DNA of 64,000 bases from positions 1 through 64,000 of the forward strand of contig CAWCZY010000004.1 in NCBI GenBank assembly GCA_963800215.1, written 5' to 3'. This stretch comes from JAJPKK01 sp963800215. Its GTDB lineage: Bacteria > Pseudomonadota > Alphaproteobacteria > Rhizobiales > Xanthobacteraceae. Positions 17,343 to 25,811 of the stretch are shown here, piece by piece (within the stretch, counting starts at the first letter, position 1; the number at the start of each line of letters is the position of its first letter). Below the pieces are notes generated by a model, which was not told the DNA's origin, did no database searches, and saw only the letters and a list, made by a program, of their open reading frames with translations. The position numbers and the translations under genes are program-made.

Positions 17343-18890
17343 CTACTGGCCGATTGCCGTCTGGAGTATCTTGGCGACCTCGGGGGAGGGCCGATTGTCG
17401 CTACTGCCGGCCCGCCCCAAAGCCGCGTCGAGCGGTGACACGCGGCGGTCGTCCATGATGGCGACTTCCGCGCCGTGATCGATCAGGTACTGGACCACGC
17501 GGGGCCAAGCCCATTGCACCGCGCCGAATAACGCGCTCTGCCCGCCCCGCTCCGGCAGCGTGCTGCCACGCCCCATGCGCGCGGTCCTGCTCTTGACGTC
17601 GGTGATCCGCGCATTCACGTCGGCGCCGGCCGCCGACAGTATTTCGAGCGTCGCGATCGACCGATCCTGCGCATCATTGGCGTTGGGATTGAAGCGCGGG
17701 CTGGGTTCCATGCCTAGCCCCGCGGCGGCCATCAGCGGCGTCACGCCCATCGCGTTGGGCACGTCGACACGCCCTCCGTATTCCAGCAACAGTCGCACGG
17801 CCTCGCTGTCTTGTGCTCCGGCGGCGCGCAACATGGGCGTGGCGCCGGTGGTTATGATCTCGTCGGCGAAGCGGCCGGAGTTGCCGCCGCGCCCGGGCCG
17901 GTGCATGTTCAACTGAGGATTGGGGTTGACGCCGGCGCCGAGAAACAGTCGTGCGAGCTCGAGCGCGGTGGTCTTCGTCGTCACGATGGGCGGCCCGGTG
18001 CGTTCTGCGTAAGCATCCAGACTGTACGTATTCATGTCGATCGCCGTGTACAGCGGGGTGCGGCCCCACCAATCCCACACATGCGGATTGGCGCCGCGCT
18101 CGAACAGGAGCTTTGCGGTGTCGAATGCGAAATTGTCGATGGCCACCATCAGCGGCGTCACGCCGTCGGGGTTCGGCCGGTTGGGATCCGCGCCGGCGTC
18201 CAGCAGCGCTTGCACGCAATCCTTACATCCCGAGCGTGCCGCATAGAGCAGCGGTGTCAGGCCGCCGGTCGGGCGATACTGGTTGCGCGGCTCGCCGGTC
18301 AACTGGGTCGGCCAGTCGTTGGCCAGCGCGCGGGCATTCACGTCCGCCTTATGGTCGATGAGAAACCGCGTCAGCTCGGCTGAGCTTGCGGCCGCCGCCC
18401 ACATCAGTGCCGTCTGACCGCGCCATGTCTCTCGTGCGTTGACATTAGCGCCGTGGCGCACCAACAGCTCGGCAACGTCCAAGGATCCCGCGCGCGCGGC
18501 CAGCATCAGGGCCGTCTGGCCCTCTTGGTTCGGCACCTCCACGTTGCTGCCGGCATTAAGCAGCATTTCAACCAAGCGCGCATTGGCAACCTTTACTGCC
18601 TCCGCCAAAGGGCTCGAGCCGTAGTTGTTGATGACATCGGGCTTCGCTCCGCGCTCGAGTAGCGCGCGGGCAAGATCCGCGTCGATCTTGTAGACTGCCC
18701 AGTGCAGCGGCGTTGTACCGTCTCCCTGGGCTGCGTTCACATCGGCCCCCGCGGCAATCCGCTTGAGCGCAGCGTCCCGATTACCGGCCTGGATCAGACC
18801 GGCGAGGGTGTCATCGGCGGCGGCAGCCGTGCTGGCCGCTGCGAGGCAAAAAATGACTGCGAAAATGGCACGCTTCATAACGGTGTCCAT
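17343..18890 (-). CDS. Exported ankyrin-repeat protein
   Basis: About 515 residues with a Sec signal peptide (MKRAIFAVIFCLAAASTAAAA from an internal Met) and about ten ankyrin repeats. Typical turns are GDGTTPLHWAVYKIDADLAR, EGQTALMLAARAGSLDVAEL, GQTALMWAAAASSAELTRFL and PDGVTPLMVAIDNFAFDTAK. Ankyrin repeats bind proteins, and here they would act in the periplasm or outside. The ATG at 18890 overlaps the TGA of the metallo-beta-lactamase-fold gene by one base, indicating translational coupling; ATG 18877 is the alternative. It is the last gene of a four-gene operon. Confidence 0.88.
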   Translation of the reverse strand: MDTVMKRAIFAVIFCLAAASTAAAADDTLAGLIQAGNRDAALKRIAAGADVNAAQGDGTTPLHWAVYKIDADLARALLERGAKPDVINNYGSSPLAEAVKVANARLVEMLLNAGSNVEVPNQEGQTALMLAARAGSLDVAELLVRHGANVNARETWRGQTALMWAAAASSAELTRFLIDHKADVNARALANDWPTQLTGEPRNQYRPTGGLTPLLYAARSGCKDCVQALLDAGADPNRPNPDGVTPLMVAIDNFAFDTAKLLFERGANPHVWDWWGRTPLYTAIDMNTYSLDAYAERTGPPIVTTKTTALELARLFLGAGVNPNPQLNMHRPGRGGNSGRFADEIITTGATPMLRAAGAQDSEAVRLLLEYGGRVDVPNAMGVTPLMAAAGLGMEPSPRFNPNANDAQDRSIATLEILSAAGADVNARITDVKSRTARMGRGSTLPERGGQSALFGAVQWAWPRVVQYLIDHGAEVAIMDDRRVSPLDAALGRAGSSDNRPSPEVAKILQTAIGQ

Positions 18891-19813
18891 CAGAGCACAT
18901 CCGGTCCGAGAGAATTGTGATGCGCCCAATAGCCCTTATGGGCGTCGTAGGTGAACCTGAGCGGGTCGCGGAAGGTCCGATTCAGACCCTGCATAAGTCC
19001 CGCATCGAGCATGTCTTGTGCGCTCATGCCCTTCCTGAGCAGATCAAGCATGCGATCGAAGAGCATGCGCGTCATGTCGAACTCGGCCTGTAGCTCGGCG
19101 CGGCCCACCACCGGACCGTAGCTCGGCACGATCCGCGTCTCCGCATTGCCGAGTTTCAAGAGTTTTTCCTGCGCGTCGACCCGCCCGCCCAGCCAGCCGC
19201 CGCCGAACCAGTCAAGCACGGGATCCCTGAGCGGCGAGATGGCATCACCCGCGGCCAGCACGTTCGCGTCTCGGAAGAATACGTAGATGTCGCCGTCGGT
19301 GTGGGCCTCGAGCAGATGGCCGTATTCGATCCGCTTATCGCCGGCGAGGGTCTGGTCGCCGGCAAAAAAGGTCACGGTCGGACGAGCCTCTGCGGGCAGC
19401 GCTTTCTCGTACCGGTCCTCGTCCTGCAGGTAATAATCCGTCGCCAGATGCGCCCGGGTCTTTTCGTGAGCGATGATCTTCGCCCCCAACCGCCCGAAGG
19501 CCAGGTTCCCGCCCACCTGCTCCCGGTGCCAGTGCGTGTTGAACACCGTTGTCACACGGCCTGCGCCCGGCAGCTCGCGCAGGCGCTTAAGTACCGCTTC
19601 GGTGAACTCGGCAGCGCCACTGTCCACCAGCACCTGACCCGTGCTTGCCGTCCGCACCAGGACATTACCCCCGGCGCCGGTGATCATCACGAAACCCTCG
19701 CTCACCGGGACGACAGCGGGGCTTCCTTGGGAGAAAGCGAAGCGCGCAAAGGGCGGCAGGGTCAGACCCAGGACGCCACCCAACGCACGTTTCAGTATTG
19801 CCCTGCGGTTCAT
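18890..19813 (-). CDS. Exported MBL-fold metallo-hydrolase-like protein
   Basis: About 307 residues with a leader MNRRAILKRALGGVLGLTLP of Tat/Sec type, then a metallo-beta-lactamase fold. The key motif reads NTHWHREQVGGN instead of the usual HxHxDH, so the Asp and third His of the first metal site are Glu and Gln. Later elements (VFFRDANVLAAGDAISP and IVPSYGPVVG) are in the expected order. I recall similar HWHPEQ variants in a SoxH-like subgroup. Metal content and reaction are uncertain. It starts 19 bases after the DUF1552 stop. Confidence 0.82.
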   Translation of the reverse strand: MNRRAILKRALGGVLGLTLPPFARFAFSQGSPAVVPVSEGFVMITGAGGNVLVRTASTGQVLVDSGAAEFTEAVLKRLRELPGAGRVTTVFNTHWHREQVGGNLAFGRLGAKIIAHEKTRAHLATDYYLQDEDRYEKALPAEARPTVTFFAGDQTLAGDKRIEYGHLLEAHTDGDIYVFFRDANVLAAGDAISPLRDPVLDWFGGGWLGGRVDAQEKLLKLGNAETRIVPSYGPVVGRAELQAEFDMTRMLFDRMLDLLRKGMSAQDMLDAGLMQGLNRTFRDPLRFTYDAHKGYWAHHNSLGPDVL

Positions 19814-19832
19814 GGCCGGTTCCCCCGAGCGC

Positions 19833-21182
19833 TCAGACACCGGCGATCACGCCGGTGCTATCCCCGAAGCTCTTCATCTCCAAACCCGCCTTGTTCAGCA
19901 GCGTGAGGTGCAGATTGGAAATCGTCGTACGTTCGGGCAACTCGATCTGCCGTCCCCCCTTGAGCGCGCCGGCGCCGCCGCCGACCAGGATGTTCGGCAA
20001 CGGATAATTGCTGTGCAGGTTGCTGTTGGACATGTTGGAGCCGTAGAGCAACATGGAGTTATCCAGCAGCGTGCCTTCGCCGTCGGGTGTGGCGGCGAGT
20101 TTCGCGACGAAATCTGCGAACCGCTCCAGGTGATAGCGCTGAATCTTGACCAGCTTTTCAAGCCGATCGAGATAATCGGCATGATGTGACAGCGGATGGA
20201 AGGAGTCCGGCACGCCGATGTGATTATAGGTCCGGTTCGTGCCTTCGCCGATCATGATGTAGGAGGCAACGCGCGTGAGATCGGCCTGATAGGCAATCGC
20301 GATCAGATCGAACAACAACCGCACCTCCTTGTCGATCGCCGTATCCTGCTCGGCCTGAGGTATCTCGGGCGCCTTCACGCCCGAGAGATCGCGGTTCTGC
20401 GCAAGCTGAACGCGCCGCTCGATTTCTCTCACCGTGTCCAGGTAGCCGTCGAGGAGCACTTTATCGCCCGGGCCCAGCTCCTGTTGCAGCGCCCGGGTAC
20501 GCTCGGTGATGAAATCAAGGATGCTCCGTTTCTGCCTGACGATGGCCACGCGCTCTTCCGCTGTAGCGCCTTCACCGAATAACTGTGCAAAAACTTTACG
20601 CGGGTTGGACTCCATCGGCAAAGGCGAGTTTGCATTCCGGTACGACAACGTGGAGCTGTAGAGGCAGCCGAATCCAGCCTCGCACGCGACCGCCTGGGTT
20701 TCACCCTCCGAGCAGACCTCCATCGACGGCAGCGCTGTCTCCTGACCGATGCTCCCGGCAATGATTTGGTCGATCGTCGCAGACATGCTGGGACCAGGCG
20801 CTTTGAGATCGGGCTTGACACCGCTGAGCCAAGTCGCCGGGTTGTATTTGTGCACGGAGGCGACGCTGGCCTTGTTCTCGAGATTGGACAACGAAATCAC
20901 GGCGTGCTTGTGCTTCTCGAGCGGCTCGAGAATTGGGCTGAGTTTGAAATCCGCGCCGGCACCGCTCGGGGTCCAGTGATCCATGGCCTTCCCGTGCTTC
21001 GTGTTCCACATGACTGCGCCATGGGGAATATAGAAGAATCCCGCCCGCAGCTTCGGCGCTGCGTCGGTCTTGGCCAGCGCGGTGGCGGCCGGGATCATCG
21101 CATCGAGCAACGGCAGTCCGACGGACACACCCGCGCCCCTGAGCAACGTCCTGCGAGAAAGATGCTTTCTGGTCAGATACAT
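19833..21182 (-). CDS. DUF1552 exported protein
   Basis: About 449 residues. A twin-arginine leader (LSRRTLLRGAGVSVGLPLLD) is followed by the DUF1552 body, with GFFYIPHGAVMWNTKHGK early, ESNPRKVFAQLFGEG in the middle and MLLYGSNMSNSNLHSNYPLP near the end. The last part resembles the sulfatase/DUF1501 group in fold order. The biochemical function is unknown. ATG 21182 has a GGAGGAG ribosome site eight bases before it; a GTG at 21191 overlaps the upstream stop. Family members commonly sit beside DUF1592 cytochrome-like proteins, as here. Confidence 0.87.
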   Translation of the reverse strand: MYLTRKHLSRRTLLRGAGVSVGLPLLDAMIPAATALAKTDAAPKLRAGFFYIPHGAVMWNTKHGKAMDHWTPSGAGADFKLSPILEPLEKHKHAVISLSNLENKASVASVHKYNPATWLSGVKPDLKAPGPSMSATIDQIIAGSIGQETALPSMEVCSEGETQAVACEAGFGCLYSSTLSYRNANSPLPMESNPRKVFAQLFGEGATAEERVAIVRQKRSILDFITERTRALQQELGPGDKVLLDGYLDTVREIERRVQLAQNRDLSGVKAPEIPQAEQDTAIDKEVRLLFDLIAIAYQADLTRVASYIMIGEGTNRTYNHIGVPDSFHPLSHHADYLDRLEKLVKIQRYHLERFADFVAKLAATPDGEGTLLDNSMLLYGSNMSNSNLHSNYPLPNILVGGGAGALKGGRQIELPERTTISNLHLTLLNKAGLEMKSFGDSTGVIAGV

Positions 21183-21187
21183 GGTCT

Positions 21188-23586
21188 TCACTCCTCCAGC
21201 GCCTGCATGCGGAAAGCATCACTCGATACAATCCCCGCCACGAGCGAGGAGAACCGATAATCGTTCTTGGCCGCATCGCGCACGATCGCCCGGACCTGCG
21301 GCATGTCATAAGGCGCGATCTCCCGGCCCAGCGCGTACATCATGAGCTTCACTGTCAGCGCCTGGACGAACTGGCCACGGCGGCTCAACAGGGCGCGGCG
21401 TAGGTCTGCCGGACCTTCGATTTCCGTGCCGTCTGGCATTGCCACCTTCGAATCGATGGGCGCATTGGCCTGCCAATCGACATCGCGCCACTGCCCGGTG
21501 ACGGTGAAGTGCTCCAGCGGCAGTCCGTGGGGTTCGATCACGCCGTGGCACATGTTGCAGGTCGGATTGGCGCGATGCTGCTCGAGCATCGCGCGCATGG
21601 TCTTCGGCTGCGCGCCCGGCGGCGTGCTCAGATCCGTCACCACATTCGGCGGCGGCGGCGCTGGCGGCGTGCCGCGGAGTTTGTCGAGAACCCAGGCGCC
21701 ACGCACCACCGGCGAAGTCCTGTTGCCATAGGACGTGTGCAACAGCACGGCGCCCTTGCCGAGAAGGCCATAGCGATTCTCGTCCTCAAGATGGACGCGG
21801 CGGAACTGCGCGCCGTGCACCGTTGTGATGCCGTAGTGTTTCGCCAGCCTTTCATTGAGGAAGGTATAGTCGGCCGTCAACAGCTCCTGCACGTTCTTGT
21901 CTTCAAGCAGGATGCTCCGCAGGAAGAGGCCGATCTCGGTCGAGAAATCCTGGCGCAGCTCGGCGCTGAATTCGGGGAAGATTTGCCGATCCCAATCGAA
22001 TTTGTCGACCTCAAGGAGGTCGAGCCAACGGAGCGCGAAATCCGTCACCAGCGTCTCGGCCTGCGGAGCGGCCAGCATACGCCGCACCTGGGCGTCCAGC
22101 ACGCCGGGACGCCGCAGTTCGCCCTTGTTCGCAAGCTCGAGCAGCTCATCGTCGGGGGCCCGCTTCCACAAGAAGAAAGACAGACGCGAGGCCAGCTCCA
22201 GATCGCTCAGCGCATAGAATTTCGCGTCTTTTTTCTGCGGCCGGGCGATTCCGCGGTAGAGAAAATCCGGGCTCACCAGAACCGCAGTCACCATCTGTTC
22301 GATCCCGGCGTTAATTCCGCCAGGTCCTTCATGGCCGGCGTCGTAGAAGGCCATCAGCCCGTCTACGTCTTCCTTGGTGACGGGCCGGCGGAAGGCACGC
22401 CCAGCGAGATCCGAGTGATGCGCTCGGCGCAGGCGCGTTCTTGCTCGGGGACTTCGGGCTTGCAGATGAATAACTTCTCCCGGCTGGGTGTGCGCGTGGG
22501 GCCCGTGGCCGCATACGGCCCCACGACCTGTATGGACCCAACCACGCGCGGCAGACGCAGATACCCCTTGAAAGCAAACCCAGAATACTGGGTGCCGCCC
22601 GCAATCAGGTCGTCGGTTGCCACGCGGGAGCGCTCGATGAACGTCACGACGACTTCGTGCACACCGGCCGTCACCTGCACGGGGATATTGGCGAACCGCT
22701 GCATGAGCTTGGCTCCCGCCGGTGCACCGCCGCCGCGATCCACGAACTCGCGATCCGCGTCACCGCCGATCTTTTCCCGGAAGACTTCCTTGCGATCGAT
22801 CAGCACGACCACCGTTGTCTCGTTCTCGACCCCGCGTGGGTAGAGCCCGAAATCGAGGTCAGTGATAGTGACGCGGTACTCCCCGTCCGCCGGGAACGTG
22901 TACTCGAACCTCGTGCCGCCCCGCGTACCGAGCGGCATGCCGTCCACATAGCCATCCTGGTCGCCGGTAGCGGGGGGAGGGAAAGAGGCTTTGACGACCT
23001 CCGGCACCGGCTTGCCTACTGCCATGCGCGAGACTACCCGCGCGACATTGACGTACTGCTCCAGGAAGGCGGGTGACACGGTCAACGCCGCAGCGATGTT
23101 GTTGAAGCCTTCGACCGCGATCTCGGCCGGCAGGTACTGGTTGGGATCGATCTCCACAGCCAGAAGGTCCTTCACGGCATTGGCATACTCGGTACGGTTC
23201 AAGCGCTCGACGGGAACGTGGCCCGCAAGGTGCGCCTTGCTGCTTTCGTCGAGCGTGCTCTCGAGCCAGCCAATCAGCGCGTCGACTTCCTGCTGCGAGG
23301 GCTGGTCAATGCCGGGCGGCGGCATCTGGCGCCCGCGCAATTTGCGCACGACTTTCTCGAAGATCTCCGGGTGTTGGGGCACGGACTCGGCGCCAAGCTG
23401 GTCCAAAAAGAGGTTACCGGCGCGAACTTCCTCGTTGTGGCAACCGAAGCAGTAGAGCTGAATGGTGGACCACTGCGATTCGGGATGCTGCGCGACCTGG
23501 TTCGCGGGTTGGGAGAAGACCTTGGAGTCGGCCGAAACGATACCGACGGCACAAGAAATGCCGATAAGCCATCTAGCGAGTTTCAT
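21188..23586 (-). pseudogene. DUF1592/DUF1587-type cytochrome-like exported protein, frameshifted
   Basis: A protein of about 800 residues with a signal peptide. An N-terminal c-type heme motif (YCFGCHN) leads into the planctomycete-cytochrome/DUF1587 region, and DUF1595, DUF1592, DUF1588 and DUF1585-like parts follow. A second CxxCH (TCNMCHG) lies in the DUF1588 region. The N-terminal frame (to 22363) ends early. The true continuation (AFRRPVTKEDVDGLMAFYD) lies in another frame, and a missing base around 22405-22420 explains this. The total length is 2399 bases, one short of a multiple of three. The first codons are imperfectly duplicated upstream. It is the first gene of the operon. Confidence 0.78.
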
Positions 23587-23614
23587 ATCAGCCCCCACCT
23601 AGCGAGTTTCATAC
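23575..23614 (-). repeat. Short imperfect tandem duplication of the gene start
   Basis: The sequence ATGAAACTCGCTAG occurs twice, about 25 bases apart, at the beginning of the DUF1592 gene. The downstream copy opens the real frame (MKLARWLIG). The upstream copy opens a nine-residue frame (MKLARWGLI) that stops at the real start region. Confidence 0.7.
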
Positions 23615-23638
23615 CGGGCCACGGATTTATAGCTGATT

Positions 23639-24277
23639 GTGACACAGGGAAACAGGGGTCGAAAGAGGTACTTTATTTTTGATCCGGGCGCATTGCAAGG
23701 AGGTAGCGCGGGTGTCGACAAGCTGCACGACAAAGCGCGGCGCGCAATCGAGTCCGGCGAGGAAAAATTTCGCGACGCGGCGGAATATCTCGCCGAAGCG
23801 CAGGAGCTCGGCGCTTCCCAGAGGCAGAGCGCGAAAGCAATTGGGATGTCGCCAGCGTGGGTTAACGCTCTGCTGAAATGGCGAAGAAGCGGGTATAGGG
23901 ATCGCTGCCCCTTCCCTCGCTCGAACCGTCGTGTTCAGCCGGCTGAACGAAGGATGGCGTCACGTACGCCGGCGAGTGACGAGCAAGCTCAGGCACAGGC
24001 GGCGAGGGCGGATGCCGAGCGTGCCAAGGCAGAAGCGCAAAAAGCTAAGGCCGAAGCTTCTAAGGCCCAAGCTGAGTTCCAGAAGGCGCGAGCAGAGGCG
24101 GTTTCCAGAATGTTCGGGCCACAGATACAGACCATCCCTCAGCGTGCGCGTGAGCTATTGATCAAGGCTCTTCGGATGCTTGGTTTGTGCCTCACGCCGC
24201 GAGCTTGTTGGTCGCGCGCTCCGCCGCCCAGGCCCAGGGCACGAGCTCGTCGAGACCCGAGGCCGGCCACAGATTGA
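23639..24277 (+). CDS. Hypothetical HTH and coiled-coil protein, 3' end altered
   Basis: The first part has a helix-turn-helix-like stretch (RQSAKAIGMSPAWVNALLKW, about residues 61-80). A strongly charged Ala/Glu/Lys coiled coil follows (RADAERAKAEAQKAKAEASK). I associate the HTH part with small bradyrhizobial proteins, from memory. The last 25-30 residues are read from IS66-derived DNA (24192-24385), so the natural C terminus has been replaced. A frameshift around 23900-23960 is also possible. The gene is divergent from the DUF1592 operon. The function is unknown. Confidence 0.45.
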   Translation: MTQGNRGRKRYFIFDPGALQGGSAGVDKLHDKARRAIESGEEKFRDAAEYLAEAQELGASQRQSAKAIGMSPAWVNALLKWRRSGYRDRCPFPRSNRRVQPAERRMASRTPASDEQAQAQAARADAERAKAEAQKAKAEASKAQAEFQKARAEAVSRMFGPQIQTIPQRARELLIKALRMLGLCLTPRACWSRAPPPRPRARARRDPRPATD

Positions 24278-24385
24278 CGAGCTTGGTCAGCACATCGGTG
24301 AGGTAGGTTTGCGGATCGACGCCGTACAACTTGCAGGTTTCGATGAGAGAAGCGATGCAGGCCCAATTCTCTGCACCCTGATCGT
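24192..24385 (-). mobile_element. IS66-family transposase C-terminal remnant
   Basis: The minus frame reads NWACIASLIETCKLYGVDPQ followed by LTDVLTKLVNLWP and DELVPWAWA, then a stop. This is the conserved tail of IS66 transposases. The N-terminal part is missing. The breakpoint lies between about 24378 and 24398, directly against the hydrolase gene. Confidence 0.78.
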
Positions 24386-24397
24386 GGCCGCAAAGGA

Positions 24398-25169
24398 GGC
24401 GCTGGCGACGCTGCCCGATACCCGGCTTTGGTACTGGGACACGGGCGGCGACGGCACTCCGGTCGTACTTGTGCATCCGGCGACCGGCAGCGCGTTGATC
24501 TGGGGCTATCAGCAGCCTGCGTTCGCCAAGGCGGGCTAGCGCGTCATCGGCTATTCGCGGCGCTCCTACTACGGTTCCGATCCGCTGTCCAAGGAGAGCC
24601 CCGGCGCCGCGTCGGAAGACCTCCACAATCTCATCGAGTTCCTCGGCACCAGGAAATTCCACGCCGTGGGCTCGGCGGCGGGCGGTGGCGTTGCCGCCGA
24701 CTATGCGGTGTCCCATCCGGACCGCCTGTTGAGTCTCGTCATCAACAGCAACCCGGCCGGCCTGTCCGGCGGCGACATCGTGAAACCGTACGAAAGCCTG
24801 CGACCGAAAGGCTTCGAAGGCATGCCGGCCGACTTCCGCGAGCTGGGTCCGTCCTACCGCGCCGCCAATCCGGCGGGCGTGAAGACATGGCTCGAACTGC
24901 AGCACAAGGCGGTGACCAGCAACCCATTCCGGCAAAAGGCGGCGAACGTCATCACCGAAGCGACGCTCAAGCGCCTGCCCCTGCCGACGCTGCTAATCAC
25001 AGGGGAGGCCGACCTCTACTCGCCGCCGGCGCTGATCCGAATGGTAGCGGCGCAAATCCCCAACAGCGAAGTTGCAATTGTGCGCGAGGCCGGACACTCC
25101 TCCTACTGGGAGCAGCCGGAGGCGTTCAACCGCGCCGCGCTGGACTTCCTGGCACGCCATTCCAAGTGA
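24398..25169 (+). pseudogene. Alpha/beta hydrolase with in-frame stop and lost 5' end
   Basis: The frame starts inside the fold (EALATLPDTRLWYWDTGGDG, then PVVLVHPATGSALIWGYQQP). It meets TAG at 24537-24539 where related proteins have Tyr (AG-Tyr-RVIGYSRR), and then runs on cleanly to 25169. The expected nucleophile elbow reads VGSAAGGG rather than GxSxG. The acid (ITGEADLYSPP) and His (EAGHSSYW) positions look normal. No start codon is left because the IS66 remnant abuts the 5' side. An internal start after the stop (ATG 24666) would give only the C-terminal part. Confidence 0.7.
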
Positions 25170-25320
25170 GCACCGACGCGGAGCCGCGCTGGAACGGGAG
25201 TTTGGTAACCGCGGCGTCACACATCCGCCGCCAGAGCAGTATGCATCCAAAGTCGTGCCCGGCACATCAAGGGCACATGAAACACCCGACGTCTATTTGG
25301 ATCAATGGGTTATGCCCTCT

Positions 25321-25375
25321 CTGCGTCAGGCTCATAACCTGAAGGTCATAGGTTCAAGACCTATCCCCGCAACCA
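25321..25375 (+). tRNA. Initiator tRNA-Met (CAT) 3' fragment
   Basis: The anticodon arm CGTCAGGCTCATAACCTG, variable loop AAGGTC, T arm ATAGGTTCAAGACCTAT and acceptor end CCCCGCA-ACCA match the 3' two-thirds of initiator tRNA. The D arm and the 5' acceptor strand (TGCGGGG expected) are absent upstream. A terminator follows at once. It is a 3' tRNA duplicate of the kind left by tRNA-targeting integrative elements. Confidence 0.8.
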
Positions 25376-25376
25376 A

Positions 25377-25426
25377 GAAAAAGCCTGCGATATCATTGGC
25401 TTGATGTCAATAAGCGCGGGCTTTTT
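25377..25426 (+). terminator. Terminator after the tRNA fragment
   Basis: AAAGCC and GGCTTT flank a partly paired GC stem with an AT-rich loop, and the downstream arm ends in five T. It resembles a native tRNA terminator carried along with the 3' tRNA end. Confidence 0.6.
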
Positions 25427-25445
25427 ATTGGGACATTGAAGCGGG

Positions 25446-25461
25446 GTAACGTTTGTGTTAC
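25446..25461. promoter_or_regulatory. Palindromic operator of the toxin-antitoxin pair
   Basis: GTAAC-N6-GTTAC is a perfect inverted repeat ending eight bases before the toxin start at 25470. This is the expected place for an autoregulatory site bound by the antitoxin or the complex. Confidence 0.55.
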
Positions 25462-25469
25462 CTTAGGCC

Positions 25470-25799
25470 GTGCCTGAAATCCGCTATTACGTGGCCGCCG
25501 GCGGCGAGCAGCCGTTTGCCGACTGGTTTGCGGATATGGAACCGGTAGCGCGAGCCAAGGTCACCCGTGCCATTGCCAGGCTGGAGCAAGGCAACCTCTC
25601 CAACGTCAAGTCCGTCGGCGAAGGTGTGCTCGAGTGCCGGATCGATTTCGGACCTGGCTACCGGGTTTATTTCGGGCGTGACGGCGAGGCACTGGTGATC
25701 TTGCTCGCCGGCGGCACCAAGAAGCGCCAGCAGCGTGACATCGATTCAGCTCGCGCTTATTGGCGGGACTACAAACAGGGCAAGCGCGGACGGCCCTGA
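25470..25799 (+). CDS. RelE/HigB-type toxin (phage-derived Gp49-like)
   Basis: A 109-residue protein with a GTG start (PEIRYYVAAGGEQPFADWFA). The core RAIARLEQGNLSNVKSVGEG, GVLECRIDFGPGYRVYFGRD and VILLAGGTKKRQQRDIDSAR is that of the HigB/RelE addiction-module killer group, ribosome-dependent mRNA endonucleases. The Arg in GYRVYF and the Lys/Arg cluster in GGTKKRQ are the family's conserved basic residues. Toxin first and antitoxin second is the HigBA order. A palindrome overlaps the promoter region. Confidence 0.85.
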   Translation: MPEIRYYVAAGGEQPFADWFADMEPVARAKVTRAIARLEQGNLSNVKSVGEGVLECRIDFGPGYRVYFGRDGEALVILLAGGTKKRQQRDIDSARAYWRDYKQGKRGRP

Positions 25800-25811
25800 G
25801 CGGAGAGCAGG

